64,000 nucleotides of DNA. Origin: Coleofasciculus sp. FACHB-T130. Lineage in GTDB: Bacteria > Cyanobacteriota > Cyanobacteriia > Cyanobacteriales > FACHB-T130. The position numbers were made by a program, and so were the translations under genes. The stretch lies in NCBI RefSeq assembly GCF_014695375.1, contig NZ_JACJOG010000037.1:124001-188000 (forward strand), read 5' to 3'. This document shows positions 27,149 to 36,292 of the stretch, piece by piece (positions within the stretch are counted from its first letter, which is position 1; each line of letters begins with the position of its first letter). The notes beneath the pieces were generated by a model that saw only the letters and a list, made by a program, of their open reading frames with translations, was not told the DNA's origin and searched no databases.

Positions 27149-30133
27149 ATGATCGAACCAAAACGGCCTGCGAATCAAGCAGTTAAGCTGGATACGAATT
27201 ATCACCCTCGTATCTTTGATAAGAATATAAGCTTCGTGCCGCGTCAGATTAGCCCAAAACAATCCGAAGCACTGCGAATCATCGCTCGTCAGGTTGCGGC
27301 TCAACAAGAACTACGCCGTGGTTTGAACCGCTTAACCCGTGCCCCCCAATCGCACCCACGAGGGGAAGAACAGCAGGAGCGTTTCTTTACGCTCTCTGAG
27401 GAGCGCCTGCGCCTACTAGAATCCATTGTTATCAATGCAAATGACGCGATTGTCATTACAGAAGCCGAGCCATTGGAAGAGCCGCTTGGCCCCAGAATTG
27501 TCTATGTAAATCAGACCTTTACCCAAATGACCGGCTATCAACCGGAAGAGGTAATCGGTAAGACTCCCCGGTTGTTGCAAGGGCCGAAAACTGAGCGATC
27601 GCAACTCGATAAAATTCGTCAAGCTTTGTCACGATGGGAGCCGGTCAGAGTCGAGTTGATTAACTACCGTAAAGACGGTTCCGATTTTTGGGTAGAACTG
27701 AATATCTTACCCTTGGCAGATAGTACGGGTTGGTTTACCCATCTGCTAGCGGTGCAACGAGATATTACCGAACGCAAAGCTGCTGAGTACGAACTAAAAT
27801 CCCATGCGCGGGCTTCAGCAGTCGTGGCTCAACTGGGTCAAGGGGCGCTCTCTGGCACCAATCTAGATGCGCTGATGCAAGAAGCGGTGAAGCTGGTTGC
27901 CCAAACCCTGGAAGTACCCTTTTGCCAGGTTTTGGAACTGATGCCAGGAGGCAATGCTTTATTCTTGCGGGCAGGCGTTGGCTGGCAGGAAGGGCTGGTA
28001 GGTTCTGCAATCATCGGTGCCCACGATCGTTCCCAGGCAGGATATACCTTGCTAACGGGGAAGCCGGTGATTGTGGAAGACCTCCGGATCGAAACGCGCT
28101 TTTCTGGAACGCCACTGCTGCACAACCACCGCGCGATCGCTGGCATGAGTGTGATTATTCATAGTCAGGGGAACCCGTTCGGTGTTTTGAGCGTTCACAC
28201 CCCTAACTACCGGAGGTTTACGGAAGACGAAGTTCATTTTTTGCAAGCGGTTGCGAATGTCTTGGCAACGGCGAACGAACGCCAGCTGGCGGAAGAGGCG
28301 CTGCGGGAAAGCGAAGAGCGGTATGCGCTGGCGGTTCGCGGGAGTAATGAAGGTTTGTGGGATTGGAACCTGAAAGCGGAAACCTTCTATTTTTCGCCGC
28401 GCTGGAAATCGATGTTGGGTTGCCAGGAGGATGAAATTGGCGACAGCCCGGAGGAGTGGTTTAACCGCGTACATCCAGAAGACTTGGAGCGAGTCAAAAG
28501 CGCGATCGCTGCCCATCTAGAAGGGTTGACTCACCACTTCGAGAAAGAATATCGGATGTTACATAAGGATCAAACCTATCGATGGATGCTTTGTCGAGGA
28601 ATGGCGATTCGAGATGCCAATGACAAAGCCTACCGGATGGCAGGATCGCAGACGGATATTACCGACCGCAAGGTGGCTGAGGAACATCTCATCTATGATG
28701 CATTTCACGATCCGCTGACAGGTTTGCCCAATCGAGCCTTATTTATGGAGCGACTGTCCCAGGCGATCGCGCGAACCAGAAGACAGCCAGAATATCTGTT
28801 TGCCGTCTTATTTCTAGATCTCGATCGCTTCAAAGTCGTCAATGATAGCCTCGGTCATGTCATCGGAGACCAGCTGCTGATTGCGTTAGCAAAGCGACTG
28901 CAAAGTAGCGTCGCTTCTTGCCTGCAAGCCTCTGTGTGTGGCAGCAATACTGTGGCACGGCTTGGGGGCGATGAATTCGTCATCCTCTTAGAAGAAATTC
29001 AAGATATCGACGTTGTAGAAGCGATCGCCAAAAGCATCCAAAAAGACCTCCGGCATCCTTTCAACCTAGACAGACACGAAGTCGTTGTGACAGCCAGCAT
29101 TGGCATTACCTTAAGTGCAATCGAGCAACGAGGTTCATCAGGCACTTACAAAACTTGCCCCTACCCCGGAGACATTCTGCGTGACGCCGACATCGCCTTA
29201 TATCAAGCCAAGGCACTAGGCAAAGCCCGTTACGAAGTTTTTACCACCGCTATGCACACTCATGCGGTGGCTCGCTTGCAACTAGAAAACGATCTCAGAC
29301 AAGCCCTAGCCAGAACTGAGGTAAAAGACCGGCTTCAAACAAAAACTGTCAATTCTTCTGGTTACTCTTCACTCAGTCGTGAGTCCGCATCCTTCAGTCA
29401 TTCTTTCCTGCTTCACTATCAGCCCATTGTCTGCTTCATGACTGGCAGAATTACTGGTTTCGAGGCACTGGTACGCTTGTCTCACCCGTTTCGCGGCTTG
29501 ATTTCCCCAGTTGATTTTATCCCGATCGCAGAAGAAACAGGTTTAATCATCCCTTTGGGAGCGTGGGTTCTGCGCGAAGCCTGCCGTCAAATGCGGCTTT
29601 GGCAACAAGAATTTTCTGACTTAGCACCATTAACCATCAGCGTTAATCTTTCCGGCAGACAGTTTTCCAAACCTAATTTAGTCGAGCAAATTCAGCAAAT
29701 TCTCCAAGAAACCGAGTTACCAGCACCAAGTCTAAAACTGGAAATTACCGAAAGTGTGGTGATGGAAAATGCTGCCGCCGCTACGGCTAGTTTAGAGCAA
29801 CTAAGCAACTCCGGAATTCAACTTAGTATTGATGACTTCGGAACCGGCTATTCTTCTTTGAGCTATTTGCACCGCTTTCCGCTCAATACTCTGAAGATTG
29901 ACCGCTCCTTTGTTAGCCGGATGGATGCAGGCGAAAATTCTGAGATTGTAAAAACGATTGTTACGCTGGCTCATCATCTGGGATTAGATGTGATCGCAGA
30001 AGGTGTAGAAACGGCGGCTCAGATGGAACAACTGCGATCGCTACGCTGCGAAGCTGGGCAAGGATTCTTCTTTTCCAAGCCACTAGATAGCGAATCTGCT
30101 AGAGCATTAATCGCCGCAACGCCCCAATGGTAA
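27149..30133 (+). CDS. Bifunctional-type c-di-GMP protein: PAS-GAF-PAS-GGDEF-EAL
   Basis: This 994 aa cytosolic signalling protein has PAS/PAC (about 85-210), GAF (about 225-375), PAS/PAC (about 385-510), GGDEF (about 515-715) and EAL (about 745-990) domains. The cyclase signature is intact (ARLGGDEFVILLEE, about 604-617). The usual RxxD product-inhibition site five residues before it is absent (SNTV). The phosphodiesterase residues are present: EALVR, the Asn in SVNLSGRQF, EITES, DDFGTGYSS, LKIDRSF and AEGVET. The PAS motif NPYRKDGSDFWVEL-like region (NYRKDGSDFWVELNIL) resembles blue-light LOV-type C-terminal parts, but the LOV cysteine motif NCRFLQ is not present. It probably makes and degrades c-di-GMP in response to sensed signals. 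Confidence 0.94.
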   Translation: MIEPKRPANQAVKLDTNYHPRIFDKNISFVPRQISPKQSEALRIIARQVAAQQELRRGLNRLTRAPQSHPRGEEQQERFFTLSEERLRLLESIVINANDAIVITEAEPLEEPLGPRIVYVNQTFTQMTGYQPEEVIGKTPRLLQGPKTERSQLDKIRQALSRWEPVRVELINYRKDGSDFWVELNILPLADSTGWFTHLLAVQRDITERKAAEYELKSHARASAVVAQLGQGALSGTNLDALMQEAVKLVAQTLEVPFCQVLELMPGGNALFLRAGVGWQEGLVGSAIIGAHDRSQAGYTLLTGKPVIVEDLRIETRFSGTPLLHNHRAIAGMSVIIHSQGNPFGVLSVHTPNYRRFTEDEVHFLQAVANVLATANERQLAEEALRESEERYALAVRGSNEGLWDWNLKAETFYFSPRWKSMLGCQEDEIGDSPEEWFNRVHPEDLERVKSAIAAHLEGLTHHFEKEYRMLHKDQTYRWMLCRGMAIRDANDKAYRMAGSQTDITDRKVAEEHLIYDAFHDPLTGLPNRALFMERLSQAIARTRRQPEYLFAVLFLDLDRFKVVNDSLGHVIGDQLLIALAKRLQSSVASCLQASVCGSNTVARLGGDEFVILLEEIQDIDVVEAIAKSIQKDLRHPFNLDRHEVVVTASIGITLSAIEQRGSSGTYKTCPYPGDILRDADIALYQAKALGKARYEVFTTAMHTHAVARLQLENDLRQALARTEVKDRLQTKTVNSSGYSSLSRESASFSHSFLLHYQPIVCFMTGRITGFEALVRLSHPFRGLISPVDFIPIAEETGLIIPLGAWVLREACRQMRLWQQEFSDLAPLTISVNLSGRQFSKPNLVEQIQQILQETELPAPSLKLEITESVVMENAAAATASLEQLSNSGIQLSIDDFGTGYSSLSYLHRFPLNTLKIDRSFVSRMDAGENSEIVKTIVTLAHHLGLDVIAEGVETAAQMEQLRSLRCEAGQGFFFSKPLDSESARALIAATPQW

Positions 30134-30173
30134 GACCATTCAAAATCATCTTATTTTTAATTTTTTTAATCTG

Positions 30174-31349
30174 CTAACTATTTATAAAATCCCTCAACGA
30201 TTTTTGCACTTGTGGTAGGTTGATGTAGACTTTGGCGGCTTCAATTAGATTCATGACATTTGCCGGACTCGCATCATCGATATCGTCACTCAATCGTTTC
30301 CCAGTCAACTTGCTATCGAGTTTAAATTGCAAGCGCAAGTAACGACTATCCTCATCAATCACCTGTTTAGCAATGTAACTATTAATATCTGACGAAGCAT
30401 CAAAAATTACATCAAGAATCGGGAGTGCCCACTGAATCGCACCCCATTGTTGGGCACTTTCAAGCGGAATTGCGCGGGTAAGACTTCCCGTACCGAGGGA
30501 TAAAACTGAAATTTCGTGGGGTTTATAACCTAACCGCAGGGCTTCAGCGATCGCGCAAGCTGTGGGATTATTTGCCCCAACACCACCGTCAATCACCGAG
30601 TATACGTTAGTAATCCGGTAAGCAGAAGTATTATTAGGCACTACGCTCCACGGCTCATCCACAATCGCCATCCGAGTCCCGCCTCTGTAACCAATGATGC
30701 TACGATTCTGACCGCGTCCCGTCCCGCCGGTGATTTCAATCTGCATTTGATTGTAATCACCATTGTCTTCTGCTGCTTCTTGCCCTAACGTAATCGAGTT
30801 TGTATCTCCGGCTTGGGCAATCCCTTCTTCTTTTTTATCCAGTCTATAGGCAGGAAAAAAAGTTGGGGCAGAAGCAGAACAGAGACACGCTTCCCATAAG
30901 GGAAGGTCAGCAAATATTTTGCGCCAGCTTTTAAAAATAATCGGTTCTCGCTTAATTGTGTCGTAGGCAGTAATTAAGAGTTTTGTTGAAGTAATATCCG
31001 ACAGTTTTTTGTATTTAAATTCTTCTTTAAGAGAGTCAATCAAACCTTTATTTGAGTATTTAGGGGCAGAAGGGCCGTACTGAAGAAGCAACCCTACCCG
31101 TTGCGCCGACCAAAGGTTTCGGTAGGGAAAGATTCGAGTCCCTTTGTTCTGGTACACATCCACGATGTCCTGGGCTGTGCGATCGCTAGCAATCGACGCC
31201 GCCAAAATTGACCCGGTAGAGGTTCCTGCAATTAAGTGGAAGTATTGGCTTAAGGGCTGACCGATAATTTTCTCAATCTCCGTCAGCATCGTTGCCGAAA
31301 TGACACCCCGGATACCGCCCCCGTCAAAGCTCAAAATGCGAAAAGTCAC
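30174..31349 (-). CDS. Patatin-like phospholipase with an inserted beta-rich module
   Basis: This 391 aa serine hydrolase is predicted to hydrolyse acyl ester lipids. The oxyanion motif DGGGIRG (9-15), the nucleophile elbow GTSTG (Ser44) and the catalytic DGGVGANNP (Asp about 254) are intact. Between the nucleophile half and the Asp, residues about 174-249 form an extra segment (GDTNSITLGQ..., then ITGGTGRGQNRSIIGYRGGT and AYRI). It resembles the GTGAGQ-R-I-Y module of phage structural proteins. I chose GTG 31349 because family members start a few residues before ILSFDGGG; TTG 31379 would add 10 residues. It is the last gene of a closely spaced minus-strand run (globin, bestrophin, folB, patatin). 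Confidence 0.88.
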   Translation of the reverse strand: MTFRILSFDGGGIRGVISATMLTEIEKIIGQPLSQYFHLIAGTSTGSILAASIASDRTAQDIVDVYQNKGTRIFPYRNLWSAQRVGLLLQYGPSAPKYSNKGLIDSLKEEFKYKKLSDITSTKLLITAYDTIKREPIIFKSWRKIFADLPLWEACLCSASAPTFFPAYRLDKKEEGIAQAGDTNSITLGQEAAEDNGDYNQMQIEITGGTGRGQNRSIIGYRGGTRMAIVDEPWSVVPNNTSAYRITNVYSVIDGGVGANNPTACAIAEALRLGYKPHEISVLSLGTGSLTRAIPLESAQQWGAIQWALPILDVIFDASSDINSYIAKQVIDEDSRYLRLQFKLDSKLTGKRLSDDIDDASPANVMNLIEAAKVYINLPQVQKSLRDFINS

Positions 31350-31421
31350 GCTTGTTTCCCCACAAAAAATTGCTGTCAAATCTAATCGCTAATTGCTCAT
31401 CCTTCCTTGTTTACGGGTCTT

Positions 31422-31793
31422 CTACCCATTGCCCTTTTGATTCGCCCTCGTAATGTCAATCGTAATTTTGCCGCCAAAGTCTGGAATCGGTGCGCCCGGT
31501 TTCGTTAACCGCACTTGGACTTGTGACACTTGTTTGAATTCTAAGATGGCATCTGCGATCGCGCTGATTAACTTTTCTACGAGGGCAAACTTAGCGGTTT
31601 TTACCAAATCCTTCACTGTCGAAATCACCGCGCGGTAATCCAGAGTGTCTTCTATGGCATCGCTGATGCCTGCTGGTGCCAAATCTAGCCACAAAGTTAC
31701 GTCTACTTCAAACCATTGCCCCAATACCTGTTCTTCTGGTAAGTAACCAGTGTAGCCGTAGCAGCGAATTCCTGTTAGCTGAATGCTATCCAT
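31422..31793 (-). CDS. folB: Dihydroneopterin aldolase
   Basis: This 123 aa enzyme of tetrahydrofolate biosynthesis cleaves dihydroneopterin to 6-hydroxymethyl-dihydropterin and glycolaldehyde. The FolB signatures are IRCYGYTGYLPEEQVLGQWF (with the substrate-binding Glu), the segment TLDYRAVISTVKDLV, and LVEKLISAIADAIL with the catalytic Lys. The C-terminal LTKPGAPIPDFGGKITIDI is typical. It lies 29 bp after the bestrophin gene and 72 bp (from the GTG) before the patatin gene. Confidence 0.95.
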   Translation of the reverse strand: MDSIQLTGIRCYGYTGYLPEEQVLGQWFEVDVTLWLDLAPAGISDAIEDTLDYRAVISTVKDLVKTAKFALVEKLISAIADAILEFKQVSQVQVRLTKPGAPIPDFGGKITIDITRANQKGNG

Positions 31794-31822
31794 TGTGTCA
31801 AAAACTTAATTTCCTCGCTACT

Positions 31823-32746
31823 TCAAACCTGAGGAGCAAAAATTTCTCCTAAACTTTGCTCCGGTATCTTCGTTAAATCTTCAAGATTCTCAATGATTGT
31901 GGTGCAAATATCATCTAATGGTAAATCATTCGGATCTCGTCCAAAAGGATTTTCAATTTCATTACCGATTTCTTCAATCCCAAATAAAATAAAACTAATT
32001 ATACCGACAACTAGCCCTGTCCACCAGCCGGAAGTATCGACAAGTTGAAAAGGTAGCGCAAAGCCATAGATTAGCAACAGTCGCTTTAGGTAAATCGCAT
32101 AAGCTAAAGGAATGGGGGTTTTTAAAATGCGTTCGCAGCCAGTTAAAGCTTCTACCATTTGATCTAGCAATCCATTCATTGCAGCTAACTGATTATTATT
32201 TAAGGAGTTCCGCTCGTGTTGCTGCTGTAGGTAATCCCCAATCCAAAATGCTATTTTTAGCGGAGGGTTTTTAACGCTTTTGAGCTGAAGAAATTGCGAG
32301 GGAGTTACTATCTCTTCTAACTCGTCGTTTAAAGCCTCTTGTCGCAACTGTAATTTAGTTGCGATCGCAAAGGCTCCTAATAACCGCATCGCTGTTGCTT
32401 TATCCTCTCTATCTGTTGATTCTCGTTCCGCAACCGATACTTGAATTTGCCGCGCTAAATTGCGGACGTTCACCACCAAAAGCCCCCAGGATTTGCGCCC
32501 TTCCCAAAATCGCTCGTAAGCCGTATTTGTCCGGAAAACCAATAATAAGCCTAAAACCAGATTATAAACAACATTAGTAACCAGATTATCTAAAAGGTTT
32601 CCAGCGATCGGTAATTTAAAATAATCGAGAATAGAAACGAAAAAACCAAACCCTCCACACAAAAGAACGCGGGGGAAAATAGTCGGTGCGACCGATCCCC
32701 TCAACTGTAAAGCCATGGCAAACCAGTTTTTATTCTCAATCGTCAT
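31823..32746 (-). CDS. Bestrophin-like anion channel (UPF0187)
   Basis: This 307 aa membrane protein is predicted to form a pentameric chloride/anion channel; some cyanobacterial and algal members influence thylakoid ion balance or bicarbonate access. Family signatures are GLLLVFRTNTAYERFWEGRK (about 66-85) and the terminal segment FGIEEIGNEIENPFGRDPND, with DLPLDDICTTIIENL. Four hydrophobic segments are visible (about 25-45, 55-72, 210-230 and 232-252). It lies 51 bp after the globin gene on the same strand. Confidence 0.92.
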   Translation of the reverse strand: MTIENKNWFAMALQLRGSVAPTIFPRVLLCGGFGFFVSILDYFKLPIAGNLLDNLVTNVVYNLVLGLLLVFRTNTAYERFWEGRKSWGLLVVNVRNLARQIQVSVAERESTDREDKATAMRLLGAFAIATKLQLRQEALNDELEEIVTPSQFLQLKSVKNPPLKIAFWIGDYLQQQHERNSLNNNQLAAMNGLLDQMVEALTGCERILKTPIPLAYAIYLKRLLLIYGFALPFQLVDTSGWWTGLVVGIISFILFGIEEIGNEIENPFGRDPNDLPLDDICTTIIENLEDLTKIPEQSLGEIFAPQV

Positions 32747-32797
32747 GCTGCTGTTTATTCACTGAAGCAGAAAAAGATTAAATCATCGTTATCGCCT

Positions 32798-33178
32798 TCA
32801 TTCAACAATATCTTGCCGAGTGCTGGCAACGATATCAAATAGCTCTTTCTGCTCTGTCTGAGGAACTTCAAACTTATCTAAACTTTGTTGAAAATCCGCC
32901 AGAAATACTTCCCACTCTTCAGGAGAAATTTTTAGGTGAGCATGAGAATCGTGCATTGAACGACCCGTATATTGTTGCGGGCCACCTGTCGCCCAGCAAA
33001 CCATTTCTGTAACCAGATACTTGAAACCTGCTTTTGACACTCGGTGATGTGCTTCATCTACGAGAGGATTTGCATTCAATTTCGGGTCAACCATGATTCT
33101 GTCAATGAAATCATCGACTACGGCTGCAATATTGTAAACACCGCCCAGGCGCTCATAAAGTGATAGTTGTGAGTTCAT
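32798..33178 (-). CDS. glbN: Group I truncated haemoglobin (cyanoglobin type)
   Basis: This 126 aa 2/2 globin binds haem and probably O2 or NO. Signatures are SLYERLGGVYNIAAVVDDF (helix A/B), the glycine pair GGPQQYTGRSM, and the proximal histidine in HAHLKISPEEW (about residue 78-80). At the B10 position, where group I globins usually have Tyr (VDDFY), this protein has Ile (VDDFIDRIMVDP), which would alter distal-pocket hydrogen bonding. It is the first gene of the run with bestrophin, folB and patatin. The symbol is given by family resemblance. Confidence 0.9.
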   Translation of the reverse strand: MNSQLSLYERLGGVYNIAAVVDDFIDRIMVDPKLNANPLVDEAHHRVSKAGFKYLVTEMVCWATGGPQQYTGRSMHDSHAHLKISPEEWEVFLADFQQSLDKFEVPQTEQKELFDIVASTRQDIVE

Positions 33179-33435
33179 AATGGCTTCTTCTTGAATTAAA
33201 TAATTCCTGAATTCTCCTTGGCAACTGGCAAGGTTAGCGATCGCTCGGTAAGCATTTTAAGGTTTTAAAAAACCTCAATCCTACTTTAAAGTACACCCCA
33301 GCACTCGCGAATAAAATTTTTCCTGGGCTTCTGTTGGAAAAATTTATCTTCGACCTTCACTGGGCTGCTTTCGGGGGGTGAGAAAATTTAGGGAGATTCT
33401 CCGCCGAGTATTTCTACTACACCTAGATTCGGTGT

Positions 33436-34737
33436 CTACAAATCTCGATGAGTAAAGAGTTTGGCATCTGCACCGCTGTAGGTGGCAGCAATATGCCCAT
33501 CGCCTGCGATTTGATATTTGTATGTCACCAGTCCTTCTAAGCCTACAGGGCCGCGAGGAGGCATCATTTGAGTACTGATTCCCACTTCTGCGCCTAATCC
33601 GTAACGGAAGCCATCGGCAAAGCGAGTTGAACAGTTATGAAAGACTCCAGCAGCATTGACTTGTGCCAGAAAATTAGTTGCAGCAGCAGTATCTTCTGTC
33701 ACGATGGCATCAGTATGCCGAGAACCGTAGGTATTAATATGGTCAATCGCTTCTGAGAGAGAATCCACAATTTTGATTGAGAGAATTAAATCGCTGTATT
33801 CTGTCGCCCAGTCGGCTTCAGTCGCCTGTGTAATGTTCAGAATTTCGCAGGTGCTTTCATCTCCTCGCAATTCTACATTTTTTGATTGCAAAGTATTCGC
33901 AACTTGCGGTAACAATTCCGATGCGATCGCTTGATGCACTAGCAGAGTCTCCACAGCGTTGCAGGCGGCTGGGTAATGGGTTTTGGCATCTACGGTAATC
34001 GAGATAGCTTTTTGCAGATCCGCCGCTTTGTCCACATAGACGTGACAAATCCCTTCCGCATGACCCAAAACAGGAATCCGAGTATTTTCTTGCACAAAAC
34101 GGACAAAAGAGTTAGAACCTCTAGGAATAATTAAATCTACAAATTGATCTAATTTCAGCAGTTCTAAGGTTTCCTCTCTCGTTGTCAGCAATTGCACTAC
34201 ATCTGGATTTACTTCAGTCTTCGCTAATCCCTGGCGAATCGCTTTCACCAGCGCTTCACAAGAACGCACTGCTTCCTGTCCGCATTTGAGGATAACACCG
34301 TTGCCAGATTTGATGGCAAGAGTGGAAATTTGCATCACTGCATCGGGACGCGCTTCAAAAATCACTCCCAGAACGCCTAGAGGACAGGTAACGCGCTTGA
34401 GAATTAATCCCTCATCCAGTTCCCGGTGAACCTGCACTGCGCCCACGGGATCGGGCAGACGCCCCACATCTCTCACTCCCGCGATCGCGCCTTTTAGCTT
34501 TGTTTCATCCAACTTCAAGCGAGCGTAAAGCGGTTTGGGAATTCCTGCCGCCTCCGCTGCCTTGCAATCTGCCGCATTCGCCGCCACAATCTCTGATGCT
34601 GAGGATTCTAGCGCTTGCGCGATCGCTTCAATCGCTTGGTTTTTCGCCTCTGCGGACAACACTGCCAAGCTTCGCGCTGCTTGACGAGTTTTTTGAGCGA
34701 TCGCACTTAAGGACATGGAAGCAATCTGGGAAGTCAT
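33436..34737 (-). CDS. proA: Glutamate-5-semialdehyde dehydrogenase (gamma-glutamyl phosphate reductase)
   Basis: This 433 aa enzyme makes glutamate-5-semialdehyde, the second step of proline synthesis from glutamate, with NADPH. The catalytic cysteine is in [36 protein letters not shown] and the cofactor segment [20 protein letters not shown] are characteristic. The C-terminus has the typical [20 protein letters not shown]. It starts with ATG at 34737 and is divergent from the 14-residue-repeat gene. Confidence 0.96.
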   Translation of the reverse strand: MTSQIASMSLSAIAQKTRQAARSLAVLSAEAKNQAIEAIAQALESSASEIVAANAADCKAAEAAGIPKPLYARLKLDETKLKGAIAGVRDVGRLPDPVGAVQVHRELDEGLILKRVTCPLGVLGVIFEARPDAVMQISTLAIKSGNGVILKCGQEAVRSCEALVKAIRQGLAKTEVNPDVVQLLTTREETLELLKLDQFVDLIIPRGSNSFVRFVQENTRIPVLGHAEGICHVYVDKAADLQKAISITVDAKTHYPAACNAVETLLVHQAIASELLPQVANTLQSKNVELRGDESTCEILNITQATEADWATEYSDLILSIKIVDSLSEAIDHINTYGSRHTDAIVTEDTAAATNFLAQVNAAGVFHNCSTRFADGFRYGLGAEVGISTQMMPPRGPVGLEGLVTYKYQIAGDGHIAATYSGADAKLFTHRDL

Positions 34738-34995
34738 GGCTCTGAATCAAACGCCTACGTTCAAGCCAAAGTTTAGCAAAATGTGGCTTCTGTTTAAATT
34801 CTAATAGATGGGATGCCTGAGTTTAAATCGGATGAACCTAAGGCTAGAGATAGGTTTACTACTTTTTAATTGATTTATAAATTAAATTTATTAGCTCGAT
34901 TTTAGCTCATTTTAATAAATTCTTAATTGTTGTTTGTAAAATATATAAGTAGTATTAAAATAAAATTTTCAGAAAAATTACAAAATATAACTTAA

Positions 34996-35676
34996 ATGAG
35001 TATACATCAAAAAAAACTGTTAGTTTCTGCTAGCCCACCCGCAGATAAACAGTTGCAATCTAGACAACAGTTACGGATTGATTTGGCTCAAGAGTGCCAA
35101 AAATCCCAGCAGTTACGAGCTGATGGCGTTAAAAAGCGCCAAAAATCCCAGCAGTTGCTAGCTAATTTGCCTAAAACCTGTCAAAAATTACAGCAATTGT
35201 TGGCTAATAGTGCTGAAGAGTGCCAAAAGTCGCAGCAGTTACGGGCTAGTTCAACTAGAAGTGTTCCGGTCGAGCTGTTAGACATTGATTTAGACATTGA
35301 TTTAGATGAACGCCTCCCCGCGATAGACTTGCCCTTAGATTCATTAGAGTATTTCGACGCGCTTGTGCAATCGCAGTCTGACGTAGAGACTCGTCTCCAA
35401 ATGGTAGATCGATTGCAGTTAGAGTTAGTAGAAAGTTTGCGATCGCTTGAGGACTCCCTTCAGCAATTTCCACTTGATTTAGGTAAATCTCTGCTCAAAG
35501 AAGAGCTGTTGATAGAAAATCAGCAGCTAGATGTCTTAGATAGAGATATCCTCCAAGAGTCTTCCGATAGCCCTGAGTGCGGAGAAATTGTAAAAGTTAT
35601 TGACAAATTTCTTGCTCAATATTTAAGCGGAGATTACTCAGAAGATGATGAATCTACCGCCAGCGATACTCTTTGA
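34996..35676 (+). CDS. Uncharacterised protein with tandem 14-residue coiled-coil repeats
   Basis: This 226 aa protein is unlike any family I know. Residues about 19-88 are five tandem 14-residue units of the pattern QKSQQLLAN-X5 (for example QKSQQLLANLPKTC, QKLQQLLANSAEEC, QSRQQLRIDLAQEC), equal to two heptads each and so predicted to form a coiled coil. An acidic stretch (DIDLDIDLDE) follows, then a second helical half rich in Leu/Gln/Asp. No signal peptide or membrane helix is visible. The region upstream is very AT-rich. Three repeat units end with Cys, which could form disulphides along one face. Confidence 0.65.
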   Translation: MSIHQKKLLVSASPPADKQLQSRQQLRIDLAQECQKSQQLRADGVKKRQKSQQLLANLPKTCQKLQQLLANSAEECQKSQQLRASSTRSVPVELLDIDLDIDLDERLPAIDLPLDSLEYFDALVQSQSDVETRLQMVDRLQLELVESLRSLEDSLQQFPLDLGKSLLKEELLIENQQLDVLDRDILQESSDSPECGEIVKVIDKFLAQYLSGDYSEDDESTASDTL

Positions 35677-35689
35677 GTATCGCTGGCGG
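35657..35689 (+). terminator. Terminator hairpin overlapping the stop codon
   Basis: A perfect 15-bp stem (35657-35671 with 35675-35689) has a 3-base loop. The TGA stop (35674-35676) lies at the loop edge. An A/T-rich stretch with TTTTTT begins nine bases beyond the stem. Confidence 0.65.
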
Positions 35690-35721
35690 CGATGAAATTT
35701 TTTATTTAGTTTCATCCCCAT

Positions 35722-35750
35722 AAACCCGGTTTCTTCGAGAAAGCAGGTTT
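35722..35750. repeat. Degenerate AAACCCGGTTTCT palindromic repeat
   Basis: AAACCCGGTTTCT (35722-35734), loop TCG and AGAAAGCAGGTTT (35738-35750) form an imperfect hairpin. I recognise this as a decayed copy of a widespread cyanobacterial dispersed palindrome. Confidence 0.6.
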
Positions 35751-35878
35751 TTCATTTCAATGGTTCTATCTTTTGGTAGATGAATTTCTGAAATTTTCCG
35801 AAACTACTGTGACAAACCGTGTATCTAGCGAGTATTTGGTCAACAAATACCGCTGCTCCTTCTTCAGGGAGATGCATT

Positions 35879-36082
35879 ATGTCACTCGAAGCCGGATTTG
35901 ACGCGCTCAAACAAGGACGATATCAAGAGGCAGTTCCGTTGCTCAGGCAATACTGCCATTGTTCCGATGCTCGCGCTAAAGACTACCTGAGAGGTTTGAT
36001 GGGGCTAGCGAAAGCCTATCAAGGTAGCGGAGAGACCCAAAAAGCGATCGCGCTTGGTTTTGTCTTCCCATCCCTGTTCTAA
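35879..36082 (+). pseudogene. Truncated tetratricopeptide (TPR) protein
   Basis: The 67 aa frame MSLEAGFDALKQGRYQEAVP onward, with RGLMGLAKAYQGSGETQKAI, is the N-terminal part of a cyanobacterial TPR protein type that normally continues for well over 100 residues. Here it breaks immediately after a GCGATCGC site (about 36046-36053): the second TPR helix is replaced by GFVFPSLF and a stop. AGGGAGA lies 6 bases before the ATG at 35879, so translation initiation may still occur. Downstream sequence to 36240 has no continuing frame that I can match. It could still be an expressed short protein. Confidence 0.5.
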
Positions 36083-36292
36083 ATTTCGGAAATTTTCTTC
36101 ATCCAACCTGTAGTTTCAAAAAGGGCGAACACTGCAAGCGCACGGTTCGCCTTGTTCTTGGTGCTGAGGAACTCAAACCGGCAAACCAGGTGCTAGAAAA
36201 TTTCATCGCAAATTTATATAAGTATTGTTTTCCTATGAAGAGTATATGAAGTTACATAGATTCAGTATTTTGACGGAAGATAATCGAATCCA

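Noticed and set aside
36120-36240. Possible continuation of the truncated TPR gene (frame around GAEELKPANQVLEN)
   Set aside because: The frame is short, begins in a hairpin and does not resemble the expected TPR continuation.
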